A model generated the notes under the pieces. It saw nothing but the letters and a program-made list of their open reading frames with translations. It ran no database searches and was not told the origin of the DNA. A DNA stretch of 64,000 nucleotides from Cladopsammia gracilis (taxonomy: Eukaryota > Cnidaria > Anthozoa > Scleractinia > Dendrophylliidae), in NCBI GenBank assembly GCA_022457155.1, contig JAJGOT010001072.1, positions 19,903 to 83,902 of the forward strand. The letters run 5' to 3'. Position numbers and translations under genes: made by a program. The first letter of the stretch is position 1. Each line of letters starts with the position of its first letter. This document shows, in pieces, positions 36,920 through 48,861 of the stretch.

Positions 36920-39900
36920 CAGACGTCTTCTTCAAAGAGTCGCGAAGGGAATGTTGAGTGGCTCCGAGTAAATAGTAACTGTCGGCGGTACTCGCATATT
37001 CTTCTCCAAACAGTTTCAAACGAATGTGAAGTGCGTGCTGAGCAGACTCAAGGGCTGAGGTAAAGTCGCCAAGGGAATGTTGAGTGACTCCGAGTGAATA
37101 GTAACTGTCGGCGGTGCTCGCATGTTCTTCTCCAAACAGTTTCAATCGAATGTGAAGTGCGTGCTGTTTAGACTCAAGTGCTGAGGTAAAGTTGCCAAGG
37201 TATTGCTGAGTGATCCCGAGTAAATAGTAACTGTCGGCGGTGCTCGCATGTTCTTCTCCAAACAGTTTCAATCGAATGTAAAGTGCGTGCTGATCAGACT
37301 CAAGGGCTGAGGTAAAGTCGCCAAGGGAATGTTGAGTGGTTCCGAGTGAAGAGTAACTATAGGCGGTGCTCGCATGTTCTTCTCCAAACAGTTTCAATCG
37401 AATGTGAAGTGCGTGCTGTTTAGACTCAAGTGCTGAGGTAAAGTTGCGAATGTATTGCTGAGTGATCCCGAGTAAATAGTAACTGTCGGCGGTGCTCACA
37501 TGTTCTTCTCCAAAGAGTTTCAATCGAATGTGAAGTGCGTGCTGTCCAGACTCAAGGGCTGAGGTAAAGTCTCCAAGGTAATGTTGAGTGAATCCGAGTG
37601 AATAGTAACTATCGGCGGTGCTCGCATGTTCTTCTCCAAACAGTTTCAATCGAATGTGAAGTGCGTGTTGTTTAGATTCAAGGGCTGAGGTAAAGTCGCC
37701 AAGGGAATGTTGAGTGGTTCCGAGTGAATAGTAACTATCGGCGGTGCGCGCATGTTCTTCTCCAAACAGTTTTAATCGAATGTGAAGTGCGTGCTGTTTA
37801 GACTCAAGTGCTGAGGTAAAGTTGCCAAGGTATTGCTGAGTGATCCCGAGTGTATAGTAACTGTCGGCGGTGCTCGCATGTTCTTCTCCAAACAGTTTCA
37901 ATCGAATGTGAAGTGCGTGCTGATCAGACTCAAGGGTTGAGGTAAAGTCTCCAAGGGAATGTTGAGTGGTTCCGAGTGAATAGTAACTATTAGCGGTGCT
38001 CGCGTGTTCTTCTCCAAGCAGCTTTTTTGTTATCTCAAGCGCTCGCTGTTTTGCCCGAAGAGCCTCTGGATAGTTCATCTCCTTGTGGTAAACTTCACCA
38101 AGGTCCAAGTAGCACTTCGCAAGAGCCTCACTGTGTACTTGATTAGAACTGCGAAAGTTGTCATTGTTAGGGGAATTTTCTCTGCATTGCGTGAGTGCAG
38201 TTTCATGGTAATTGATTCTTGACTCATAAATTTTTAAAGGGTCTTCAATTTTATTGAAACTCTTGAGTAGTTCAGCAACATTGCGATAAAAGCTGAACAA
38301 ACCAAGTGAACCTGGAACCTCTGTTTCGATTTCCTTTAGTATTTGGAGAACAACGTTGCACATATATTGCTCGGTGTCAGTATCAGATATAAACTTTCCT
38401 GCCTTACTAAGAAGAAAAACAATTTCAAATTTTAGCGGTTGATTAGGCAAGATACCCGTGTCTTTTTGGAGCTTTATTACATCGTCAGTTTTCTTTGTTT
38501 TAGCTTTCATCGGTGAAATGATAAGTAGTTGCGAGTCTCCCACTCGGCGGCATTCTTGGAGTGCCATGTTATAGAAGTAACTCACACTTGAGGAGTCATT
38601 TTGGGACTGATAATAAACAGTCAGGAACAGAAAAATAACAAGCCTAAGAATTGTCTGCTCTGGGTTGTTGCAATTGTCCAGAGATGAAAGAGCCTCATGT
38701 AAGCACTGGACTCCGCTCTTCGTATCTCTGGTAACAAGCTGATAGATACCGAAATAGCACATGTGCTTTCCCTTTTCGTCAGCAGGAAATGGGGAAGATG
38801 AGGCTTGAATTTCATTCCTTTTAGCAAGAAGCTGCATCGTATTTCCTTCTAGTCCCCAAGTTACCTCAGCGAAAGCTCTGGAAGTGAGTAGCTGTCTGTA
38901 GTATTTATCTTTCCCATGTAGATTGGATGCCTTTAAAGCTGAATCGTACATGTCAATAAAGTTGGTTCCTTCACTCACAGACCAAAAAAGAGAGTCTAGA
39001 AACAGCTCCGCTTTCACCAAAACGTCAAAAACACTGTCAGCTGTCTTGGCATCTGAACAACCCTCTGTTAGGCTTTGAACAATACTTTGTTTATCTTCAT
39101 AGAATGCAATAAATGCCGCCATTGAATGACCGGTAAGAAACTGTTCATTTAGCTTCTCGAAAAGTGAAATGTAGAACGTGTTCAAACGTCCCTTTGAGTT
39201 AAGAACCGTCTCTTTAAATTCACTTTCTCCCTTTTCTCTTGCAAATGATTGAAGCAACTTGTGCATTGTGAATGAGCCGGGTTTTGAACTTGAATCAAGA
39301 AGTGATTTCCTCCGAAGGCTTTGTAATATCTTCCTGGCTTCGGAAACCCTTGTTTTACTCAAAACAGCCGTAGCGACCTCTGTACTGAAATTCTCAGGAA
39401 GAATACTCAAGGACACTAGCGCTTCTTGTTGTTGTGCAGTGAGTCTTTGGAAAGATGAGTTAAAAAGGAACTGCAATCTGTGACTGGTTTGATAATATGG
39501 ATTGTCCAACATCTCGACGATACTTTCTGTAGGAGATTTCATAAAATCATCTAGAAACTGGCTCGGTGGAACACTATCTTCTGAAATTAATGAACAGAGT
39601 AACTTCATCGCTAAAGGTACATGTCCGCAGATTTGTCTGATTTGAGTGCAGTCGGAAGCGTTCGCATTTGGAAGTAACTCATGAACTAAGATTTGAGCGG
39701 AGGTTTCATCTAATGGTCTTATTCTTACACCCTGATGGCCTTGAAAATGCACATTCATAAATTCGAAAGACTCCCTTGTGGTTACTGCGAATGTTACCCT
39801 TTGATTTCGGCTGAGAATTTCTTCAAGAAGTTGCATGACCTCTTCCTTTACTTTTGGCAAACCGTTTTCCAATAAATCGTCAGCATTATCAAGAATAAAT

Positions 39901-42900
39901 ACAGATCGTTCTGATATATCACTGATAAGTTGGCAAAGCTCATCATCAAGGGAGAGGCGCTGAATGGATGGTTGCGCATTTGGAGCCGGCTGGCTAACAA
40001 AGCTAAGAAGCTTTGAAGTCAGATCTGCTTTGGACTGAAGTCCTCGTAACGAAACCCAACAGACAGGGAGTCCTTGAGATTGGAGAGCGTGTCCCACTGC
40101 AATTGCCACCGATGTTTTCCCGAATCCAGGTGAACCCCAGATCGACACCAGTCGTGTAGATTCGGAAGACACGTGACCGACGATCTCCTTGCACTCACTC
40201 TGACGCCCAGTGAAGTTGGGAACCATTGAAGGAAGACAGGTTCTTCGTAGAGTTCGTTTTGTTCCTTTCAAAAGGCAATAAAATTAAGAACATTAATGGC
40301 ATATTTGTTTCCCCGCATATTTTTACATCAAGAATTTCATAACCTTAGTTCCAAACGGAAATATGAAGAATGATTCGCTCGACAATCATCGTGGAAAAAA
40401 AGTTAACTACCCAAAATTCGATGTTCTCTTGTTTATATTTTTTAAACAAACAAATTATCATGTTTTTTTCGAGAAGTGTTGTATCTCGTTAAATTTTAAG
40501 TGTCGTTGTAGCTTGATTTTTCTCTGCACCGCAGTCTTGTCGCGGTGCAGCCTGTGAACAGGCGCCTTTTGGGGGGTTAAATGACCACCGGGCAAAAATC
40601 TCAATCGACCTATAGTTCCTCATGGCCAAAAAGCCTGAGTGTCGACCAATCATATCGCAGGAAATCATATAGTTAGAACTGTCTATGGCTCGGAACCACT
40701 TGATTATTTCAGTGATTTCTACAAGACCCACAGAGTACCACTAACTTTACTTTTAATTAAAAATTACCTGCATGATCTGTAGAGACAAGACGACTTTGTT
40801 GAGAGGATTGGGAACAAGAGCAGGATGGCTCTGGTGATTTGTTTCGTGCTACCAAATCCCGCTCATCTGACCAAGTACCTAGGGGGTAATGTTGCAAAAT
40901 ATAATCGTCTCCACGGTCCCAAGAACACAGGAGGAAACGGGAGCGATAAGCTAAAAGGGATAGCAACTTAAACCCACTGCACTGGCTCATAAAAAAATCA
41001 CTAAGATCAGGAGGAGCTCGCTCGAATAAAGTAAGCTTGATTACGGCTGAGGCTCATAGACATTTTTACATTAACAACCACTAAGGGGTTAAATTAATGG
41101 GGAGTATTTGGAAATTGTGTCATGCCCCAATATGGCCCCAATATGATAAAACCAAACATGACATACACAAAGTAGCCCTGCAAATTTTACTTCATGTTAA
41201 AATATGGATTTTGTGTACTAGTGACGCATCTTAACAACAGATTTTTTTTTTTGCCATGAGATCATAAATTCCTATCGGCAAGATGTCGTGTACATGTACA
41301 AACGTATCTCATTGTTAGGTTAACTTGGCTATCGTTACCTTGATAGTGAGGCCACCGTTTGAACACAACAGGGTCATTCAAAATTTTGGTAACTAAAGAG
41401 GCAGCATTAGCACTTGCAAAGGGATTCCAATTTTCACTGTCATCTGCGTAATTGGAGATTCCTTTTACCACAAGCCATTCAACTTGGAGGTCAAACGCCG
41501 CTGTAAAAATTCCTGCAACAGAACCAGAACTATTGCTCATAAACGTGGATATATTAGCTGATAAAATGAGAAAATTAATAAAAGTGTTTTCTACAATAAT
41601 AAAACTCATTTTTCAAGAATAAATAGCTTTCTGCTTTTCGAGAAATCAAAAACAGCGATATCGACTCACAATCAAGAAGTGTTGAGTTATGGTGAGCAAA
41701 ATGCTCCCAAGGGAGTAGCATTTTATCGCTGCAGATCCTGTTTTTACCTTCAGCAACTGTAACAAGGCCTGTCGTTCTAACATCTAGCCCCGGTTGTTCA
41801 AAAGGTGGATAGCACTATCCACCTTTTGAACAACCGAGGCCAGGCTGTTCAGTCACAGCAGGCGCTGACCGTCCGAGCAGTGTTTCATTTGGGGACTTTA
41901 GATCGGACGAGATTGAGATCACGAGATTGAGTACGAGTACGACTTTTAAAACTTAGTTCGCGTACTCTAAATAACCATTTACCACACAAATTTTATGGCT
42001 AGAGTCATCTTATCCTCTGGTTTGTAACAGGAAGGACCGACAGCTCTGGGGACGTGACTGGCTTTAAATTCAAAGTCGTACTCGTACTCAATCTCGTATT
42101 CGTCGTCCGATCTAAAGTCCCCTATTGTCTTAATTGTAAGACAGAATGACGCGCCAATATTTACCTATTGTCGAGCTCTACCTCTCTCAAGATAGGGGAG
42201 AAAAATGCAATAAAATACCCTCACCTTCACCTTCCGTGACAATCGCCACTGCCTGAGGATACCGTTCAGCCAGTTCTTTACGCCGAGATTCAGCAGTGAC
42301 CAGCTCAGGGCCACTCAAAAGTTCACCATTGCTATGTACTCTGATTTCTCGATCTTCCGGGTTCTTCAAAGGAGGTTCCCAGCCATGTGCTGAATCCTTG
42401 ATGAGGTCAAGGAAACGTCTACTAACAAAGGTTCTAATGCCCGTTGACTGTTCTTGATTGTTTGTCACTACCTTGGATCCATATGTTGTCAATTTTGCCG
42501 AAATAACAACATCTCCCAACTTGGTTTTCTCTGGATTAAGCCCACTACACGTTCCCACAGAAATAACTCCTTTGGGCTTGAGCACAGTGACAGCGTTTTT
42601 GGTAGTTATTAGAGAACCACCAGGACTACTGGAACCTTCATTACATCTCAATAGAGCAAGTGTTACTTTCTCCTCTTGGCTTTCACCCGCGTCCTCGAAG
42701 TAAACGTAACCGAGACCATCAAACCAACATTTGAATGGATTGTTCATTTGCATGTAGCAAGCTGAGAATTCACAATCCTTAACGGTCAGTAACAGAATAC
42801 CAACAGGAAGATGTGCATCATTCGGATGTTTTGTTGGTGGTTGGATTTCTCTCATGAGTGGAAGATTAACAATAAGCTGAGGTGGGTCTCTACTGATATC

Positions 42901-42990
42901 GCCATATTTCCTCTTAGTTCCCATATTTGCAACATTAGATATATCGCCATCATTTGAATTGCTGCCAAAGTTCTTTGCAGGTTTTGACAT
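36915..42990 (-). CDS. PNP-NB-ARC-TPR NLR-like protein
   Basis: The proposed join on the minus strand is 42990-42225, 41512-41339, 40878-40768 and 40264-36915. All introns are phase 1 with good signals (GAAG|gtgagg, ttctgttgcag, CAAG|gtaacg, taccccctag, GCAG|gtaatt), giving 1466 residues. Residues ~60-313 form a purine nucleoside phosphorylase/MTA-nucleosidase-like domain (SVGTCSGLNPEKTKLGDVV at ~145; TEGEG at ~252). A short Ser/Cys-rich linker exon follows. NB-ARC has a P-loop GSPGFGKTS at 394-402, Walker B VFILDNADD at 472-480, a TTRE motif and GHVPLA. At least nine 42-residue TPRs (LGDFTSALESKQHALHIRL type) close the protein. In this class TPRs sense, NB-ARC oligomerises and the N-terminal enzyme acts as effector. 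Oddity: GISNYADD has N276 where ISD is expected. Exon 3 and the start are the least certain parts. Confidence 0.8.
36930..38045 (-). repeat. 126-bp tandem array encoding TPRs
   Basis: Near-identical 126-bp units (42 codons), recognisable by gttcttctccaaacag(t/c)tt and the reverse of GEEHASTADSYY, repeat about eight times, with an older diverged unit upstream and a partial last unit. Alternating H-S-L-G-D-F and Q-Y-L-G-N-F versions suggest past duplication of two-unit blocks. Confidence 0.9.
41791..41836. repeat. Perfect 22-bp hairpin in intron 1 of the PNP gene
   Basis: cggttgttcaaaaggtggat plus ag (41791-41812) is inverted at 41815-41836 with a two-base centre. It looks like the fold-back remnant of a MITE with ggttgttcaaaaggtgg ends. 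Confidence 0.75.
41891..42122. mobile_element. MITE in intron 1 of the PNP gene
   Basis: The left end ggggactttagatcggacga, with gagattgagtacgagtacga, is inverted at 42068-42122. About 230 bp. Same family as 16132-16906. Confidence 0.7.
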
Positions 42991-43411
42991 CTCTTTCAAC
43001 TCAGATTTAATTGTAATTTAGGGTCGGATTACAGTATCTACAATAGAAGACATAATTACTTGAAACACTTCACGAAGAGTCTAGACTTGTCGGTTCAGAA
43101 ATATACAGCACGCGCGGGCCCTCTCCTCTCCCTCCAATGTTGCTCCTCTCTCCCCCAATGTTGCCGTTCGCATAATTTTCATTTATTTTTGACGCTAGCA
43201 TCTTGAACATCAACATTGAAGGGGAAAGAAGGGAAGAAAGCGGACACCGTTCCAACAATTGTGACCGATATTGTAGGGTTAAAGCACTGATTTTAGTATT
43301 TAGGGTTAAGCAATTAATGATTCCAGTATTTCCAGTGTATCGAAAGTGTTAGTTCTTATATATGGTCTGGGCTAGCAGCATATTATCTTATATCCCTTAA
43401 AAATCTCCGGC
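42991..43411 (-). promoter_or_regulatory. 5' flank of the PNP-NB-ARC-TPR gene
   Basis: An in-frame stop lies 27 bases upstream of the chosen ATG (42990), supporting that start unless a further 5' exon exists. No promoter element can be named. Confidence 0.3.
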
Positions 43412-43488
43412 AGCTAGTCCTCGGTGGTGAAGTGGGTAGTGTGCATGCAGCAGATCATACGGCCCGGGTTCGATTCCCTATTCTACCT
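43412..43488 (+). other. tRNA-like SINE head
   Basis: An A-box-like tggtgaagtgggtag (43424) and a B-box gggttcgattccc (43466) lie about 40 bp apart, followed by a T-run at 43488. The cloverleaf arms do not all pair and the sequence runs on into a dispersed-looking tail, so a tRNA-derived SINE is more likely than a functional tRNA. Confidence 0.5.
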
Positions 43489-43800
43489 TTTTTTTAAAAG
43501 ATTTATTTTGCGGATTGGCAATTTTCGGTGTATTGCATGCCGGCCATCAGCTCCTCCTCTATTCTTGAAATCAAAGATATTCTATGTGGGAAAGAGCCAA
43601 TGCCGCAGAACAATGAAGTTTGCTATCGTTCTTATGTGGAACATTACTTAATATCTTGTGGGAAGTCGAGTCGACTTTTGATTATAATTTTTGGTGGTTG
43701 GAGCAATCTGGAATCTGCACCGTCATATTTCTTTCATTAGACAAGAAAATTTGCTCCACGTGATCTTTCTCACCAACTTGGCACTTCATATCATATAGAA
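43489..43800. other. Possible SINE body / intergenic
   Basis: Follows the tRNA-like head. No gene is seen, and the 3' end of the SINE cannot be fixed. Confidence 0.3.
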
Positions 43801-46620
43801 AAAACGTCAGAAAAACGTATAAAACATAAACGGTACGACACCATGAAAATCTGGGAACAAAGGCAAATAAGGGCTTGTTAACTGATTCCATTTCTTGATA
43901 TTTTGTTTCTTCCCTACAGAAATTCTCAAAGTATGATTCTAGGCATACTGTGTTATAATAATGTGCAAAAAACGCAAGGACGTTTTTCTGTTTCCCAGAA
44001 AGCCATTCAACCGTAACGTTCATGGTTTGTACTGTTTACCTGACAACGTTTTTCAGTCGGGAAACTGGAAACCAATTAATGAACTTTGAGTCAAACCAAG
44101 AGATTATAATTGGACAATTATTTTCTCTTGGCCAAACCTAATAAACTCCTGGGCGTGACCGTCTGGTTAGAATCTTATAAAGGAAGACAGGAGCCGCGGG
44201 AGTTCCCCACAACCCATCTATACATTCCGATCCACATGTGTGCTCCGTGTGATTAGCGCTCCAATCCCCACTCCCTCCCCTATATAAGCTTAACACGTGA
44301 GTTAAGCTGAGTGGCATTTCTAAAATTCCGGAATAGCAGAGGCTCATCAGATCTGCAGATGGCCCACCAACCGGCGATTAATCAGGTTCCTGTAGCGTTA
44401 ATCACTGACTTTGTCGCCATTTTGTTTTAATTTATAAATTTCACACGAAACTTAGCTTAGCCTACATTCTTCTATGCCCACCCACCGTACCCAACATTTT
44501 GCACAACTTGACTTGTAACACGCCTCATAAACCAATTGCAAGAGTCTTCAGAGTTTTGCTTTTGACAACTATTTTGGTAACAAAAACATTGTAAATATTT
44601 CTTACAGGGTTAAATCTTCCTGGCACTTTTTAAGACTGCAATTTCTGAATGCATGATCAGTGGCAATAAAAATACTGTCAATTGTTCTTTGCATTATCAG
44701 ATAAACAGATACTTAGGTCTTAGTACGCCAATATCGATATATTAAAAAACAACAAAAGAAATTACATTCAGGCCGGGGGATGATTTATTCATACCTGAAT
44801 AAAAAACAAAAGGAACTAAAATTTGTTTTGTTTTATTCCCCTAAGCCTCGAAGTCAAGTAAGAATTGTAATTTTTCGAAATTGGCCGATTGTGACTTGTA
44901 ATTTTTGAGTATACGAATAAGGAGCAAATAAATCTGCGATAAAACTATAAAACGCAACTATAAAACCCGGCGACATTTCAACATTGGCTGCACGTCATGA
45001 AGTACAAGTTCAATATCAGAATACTGATAAATCTTTTCAATGGAGCTGATGCATAACGACCAAGTGTTACGAATTGAAATCGTTGATCTGATTTTTTTCT
45101 CCATTTAAAAATCACGGGCTCAATACCTTTGCCAATTTTATATCGTACAGATGCAATTCAATTGAAAAGTAACCGGGACGACACTGTTTTAATTTTGTTC
45201 CTTTGCAACAGATCAACAGACACAGTTCAATCATTGAAGTTATGATTCGAATTTAATCACTTTTCAATCCGCTCGATAAAACGACTTACGAGAGCATAAT
45301 ATTATGCTCTTCACTCTACTTTCCTGAGCGAACATACAACACTCCAAAGTTTGTTGTTGAGGGCAATTACTCGATTCCTTGTCATCCAAAAAGATCTACT
45401 TGTGGAACGTTTAATAAAACTAATGACACAAGCCTTGACGTATTCACATCCTGGAAAGTGCCACGACAGCTTTAACTTTGGCATCCTTGGGAGTTAACCT
45501 CTTTTAAAAATACAACAATGTATCCTAACCCTAAAAGGTACGAGACATCCAATCTTACGTGAGAGGTCCCCCCCCCCCGGAAATACATGTTGATGTTTCA
45601 GCAACAAACTCTTAATCGATACAGACTTTTAGATTTTGTACTTATAGCAGAAGCCGGGAAAAGCTATGTTCAAATCAAATCTGTGCAAACTAAAATTCTG
45701 GATATTTATTGTCAAGATACATTTCTCATTTTCTGTTGTCAGAAGTGAAAGGTATTTTGAAATTTGCTTTGAAAGAAATCTTCCCGTTTAACGAATTTCA
45801 TGTGTGTCCTCGTTATTTACGTGTTTCTCAACCTGACTAGCTGGTCTTCATTCACGAGTTTTTTCTGACTCAGACCGTGGCTGTTTGTTTCGTTTGCCTG
45901 CATATTGTCACCGACGGTTCTTTGCAAAACACGTCATGTTAACGAATTTGAATATGTGCTTGTACACATTAAATGCGCTTACTATCTCAGAATGGCTGTC
46001 GGTTGATCCTGACTGAAGTTTCCTTTTCACAAATAAACCAGATCAGATAAAGAACTTAAACTGGGCAACAATAATAGAAACATGACCAGCTCCTCTCCAA
46101 GACTTTTAAAACTAATGCCACAGGTCTACTACAATCACAACAGTAATCACATGTTGATGAATCTTGCGTTCATGATTAGTCCTGACAACTCAGTGTTTGA
46201 AAGTTTTCTGTTATGCTTCGCTTATGCTTATACTTATGTCGCTAGTGAAAACTGGGCTTAACTAAACATACAAAATACCTCAACGAACACCTCCAATCTT
46301 GTAAAAGTTGTCGCGATGAAATGAGAACAGTGTACAGGATAACTCTGGATCAAACGAAATGTTTTTGAAACTCTTGATCTTACGATTTACATTCCAAGAC
46401 AAACAATGCAACTAAGGAAAGCGGAAAATTCCAAAGCTTTTATGTCAATGATGAACTTATAGATATTATTAAAGTAGCGTGGGGCCGAGAGAGAAATGGT
46501 GCAAGTTCACGGTCCATAGATTGCCAGAGAGAAGAAAACAAACGAAACGAACCTAAGCAAGTTCTGAATTATATTTTATGTATTATGACGCGTTTGAAAC
46601 TATCAATACTACCTTTAAAA
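43800..46620. repeat. Non-coding repeat block, copy C
   Basis: Matches copy B from about 5716 to 9120 in the same order and orientation. It opens with a MITE-like unit (43806-44060) and lacks B's MITE at 6529, has one ~550-bp unit, and stops before the GGGAACGG stretch. Extra sequence at 44053-44205 is private to C. No gene. Confidence 0.75.
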
Positions 46621-47218
46621 CTAGCGGTTCCATATTGGAAGTGAAGTGCTGCCACATTTGGAAGTTTTAAGTGAGTTTTAGTTTGGGCATCATGTAGTGA
46701 TTATGGTGCATACCTTTAAAGCAGGCCTTCTGACACCATATCATCAGCACTCCCATTTGAATAAGATATGCTAAAATATTTGCACTCTTGAGAATCATAA
46801 CGTAAAAGAACAATTCACAGCATCTCAGTCAAAACAATTTTAATGAACTTTAGCAATGTATTTGCTTCTGTTTAAAGTCTTAAGTGTTTTTAAGTCATTA
46901 ACTGTAACAATAATTATAAACCATTCTTAAATGCTCTAAAACAATTTTAATTAACTGTAACACTGTATGAATTTGCTTGTGTTTACATTCTATTAGGCTA
47001 TTGTAAGTCACACATGTTTTCAAGTCATTATCAACTGTAATAATAACTATGCGCATTTGAAAACTCTATTGGTTGATATTTGCGCAATATAAATTTATAT
47101 TTATTTATTATAACCATCAACGATTCTGAAATGCTGTAAATATCATCTGCTACAGCATTTCAGTCAAAGCAATTTTAATGAACTGTAACAATAAATTTGC
47201 TTGTGTTTACATTGTATA
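46620..47218. repeat. Degenerate tandem repeat interrupted by the 6.7-kb element
   Basis: Repeated ttttaatgaactgtaac...aatttgcttgtgtttacatt and gttttcaagtcattatcaac segments occur about three times (46840, 46950, 47170). The last unit is split: its continuation (ataaggctaagtcatacgtg) is at 53921, after the inserted element. Confidence 0.65.
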
Positions 47219-47329
47219 GGCCATCCCCATAAAATGTTTCGTTTCCCATCGCCCGACCGACCCATTTTTTTGGAAAAGAAAAAAAAAATTCAGATACACT
47301 GTCTGACAAGCAAAATTTTACTTTTTAAG

Positions 47330-48861
47330 CGATGACGAAGTCATCGCGTTATTGCCGTCGTGCCGTGATGTCTGTCCGGCTGTCCGGCTGTCCGGCTGTC
47401 TTGCTGTCCGGATTACACCCGAGAAACACTGGAAACTAGCTTGGAAGATAAGGTCACGTGACCACCTCGTCGAAGAAAGTTTGTTTTGTTCCGCCATTTT
47501 GTTTTTAAGTGTGGAGAAAAGGTTTGTTTGTCTGTTTCAAATTTTACACCGCCGTGCTTTATTTATCGTGAATATATTTGCGCTCACTTGCAAACAAACA
47601 GACGCGGAGTGATATACACACATTAGCAGTACATACTCGCACTCGCGATAGGCAAAAGGTCTGGGAGTCCGGGCGCTGTTTTAGAACGGATCTTTGCTTG
47701 TCTCAGAAAGAACTTGTCAGAACTGATGGCCAGAAATAGCGCCGAAATAGCATTGATTTACTGAACTTGACGTATAACTGAATATCCTACGAGAGCTGTT
47801 TCCTGAAAACGAAGTGTGCGGTGGTTCATGATCAGTTGTGTACAGAATATCGGAGCAACTTCATTGTATCGAAGGAAGAGAAGGAAACAGTTTATCTAGG
47901 ATTCAAGCTATTAATAAAGGTGAGCCATCATTACCAGCATATTGTGTATACAGTTATGGTATCTTTAATGTAATATAGAGCCGCTGTGGGGTTGTATTTA
48001 ATGCTTATCTCAAAGCCAGAGAATGTTTAAATCGTGTCAAAGGAAAATTCTGGTCTATGTTGTTATATAGAAATTTTCTGTTTTATCTGGAAGCTGCAAT
48101 GTATATACCTTCCAACGTTGAGAAATGTTGTTGATACGTGGCAAATGAGTTACTATACTAAGCTTTGGTCCTCACAAATCTGCATGTATCGTTGTTATAT
48201 TCCACTTTTGATTCGACTTGCTAACGATGTAGAAATGAATCCTGGTCCTTGCTATTTTGTAGGATATACCTCAAAGATAGTTACGTACAGCTGATTTTCA
48301 TCAGGGCAATGTCTCGCTGTTTGGAAGTAATTCTGGTAAACAGTGTGTAGCTATGTGCTTGACGGCCGTTTACAATTTTAGAACGAATGCATCGGCTTGG
48401 ATTAGAAACAATTCAAATGAAATATTGTTGCTTGGTAATTCACTTTATTCCCATTTATGTAAGTTTGCAGGAAAATACTATTTGTTGCTGTCCAAGATTC
48501 CTTCTGCTTTATCGATCAACAATGAAACATTTTTTATTAGGTTTAGTGATAGCAGTACTGGTGACTTACAGATGTCTCATATAAGAGATTGTCCGCATTT
48601 ACCATTACAACATGCTTTCGATATGTTGATGACACAGTATAATGCTTTTCTGTTGATCATTGAAATAAACACAGTTGCCGTTATTGTTGACAACCATGGT
48701 TATTACAAATTATTTGATTCCCATTCACGAGATAGTCATGGAAATGTTGCTACAAATGGAGTGTTTTGTTCGAATTTAACAGTATAGGGGAAGTGGTGCA
48801 ATATCTTCAGAATTTCTACCAATTGAAAGTGTTTTCCTCATGTGTTTTTCATGAAGGGTGA
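47330..48861 (+). pseudogene. Broken 2A-containing gene with cysteine-protease-like domain
   Basis: A frame starting 48034 ends its recognisable part in LIRLANDVEMNPGP (motif 48226-48249), the D-x-E-x-N-P-G-P consensus of 2A ribosome-skipping peptides. After a one-base frameshift near 48288, a second frame reads HQGNVSLFGSNSGKQCVAM and continues from 48353 to a DNHGYYKLFDSHSR segment. The Gln-Cys and His-containing DSHSR resemble the OTU/herpes-tegument (C76-like) cysteine proteases seen in invertebrate mobile elements; that link is from memory. A second frameshift near 48761 restores SVLFEFNSIGEVVQYLQ and a stop at 48859. An upstream frame (47352-47612) after CTGTCCGG repeats may belong to the same transcription unit. 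Two frameshifts make it inactive. Confidence 0.6.

Noticed and set aside
38004..39483. Plus-strand frames antisense to the NB-ARC-TPR gene
   Set aside because: Shadow frames of a long coding exon with clear domains on the other strand.
40489..40731. 80-residue minus-strand frame between NB-ARC and linker exons
   Set aside because: No matching splice signals and no need for it: the flanking exons already join in phase.
42397..42420. TTGATGA...GGAAAC resembling a hammerhead
   Set aside because: First core base is wrong, stem II does not close, and it lies inside the PNP coding exon.
43412..43488. Functional tRNA gene
   Set aside because: A and B boxes are present but acceptor and anticodon stems do not pair properly; called a SINE head instead.
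44340..44360. CTGATGAG on the minus strand in block C
   Set aside because: No GAAA after a closing stem; block B has a different base at this site.
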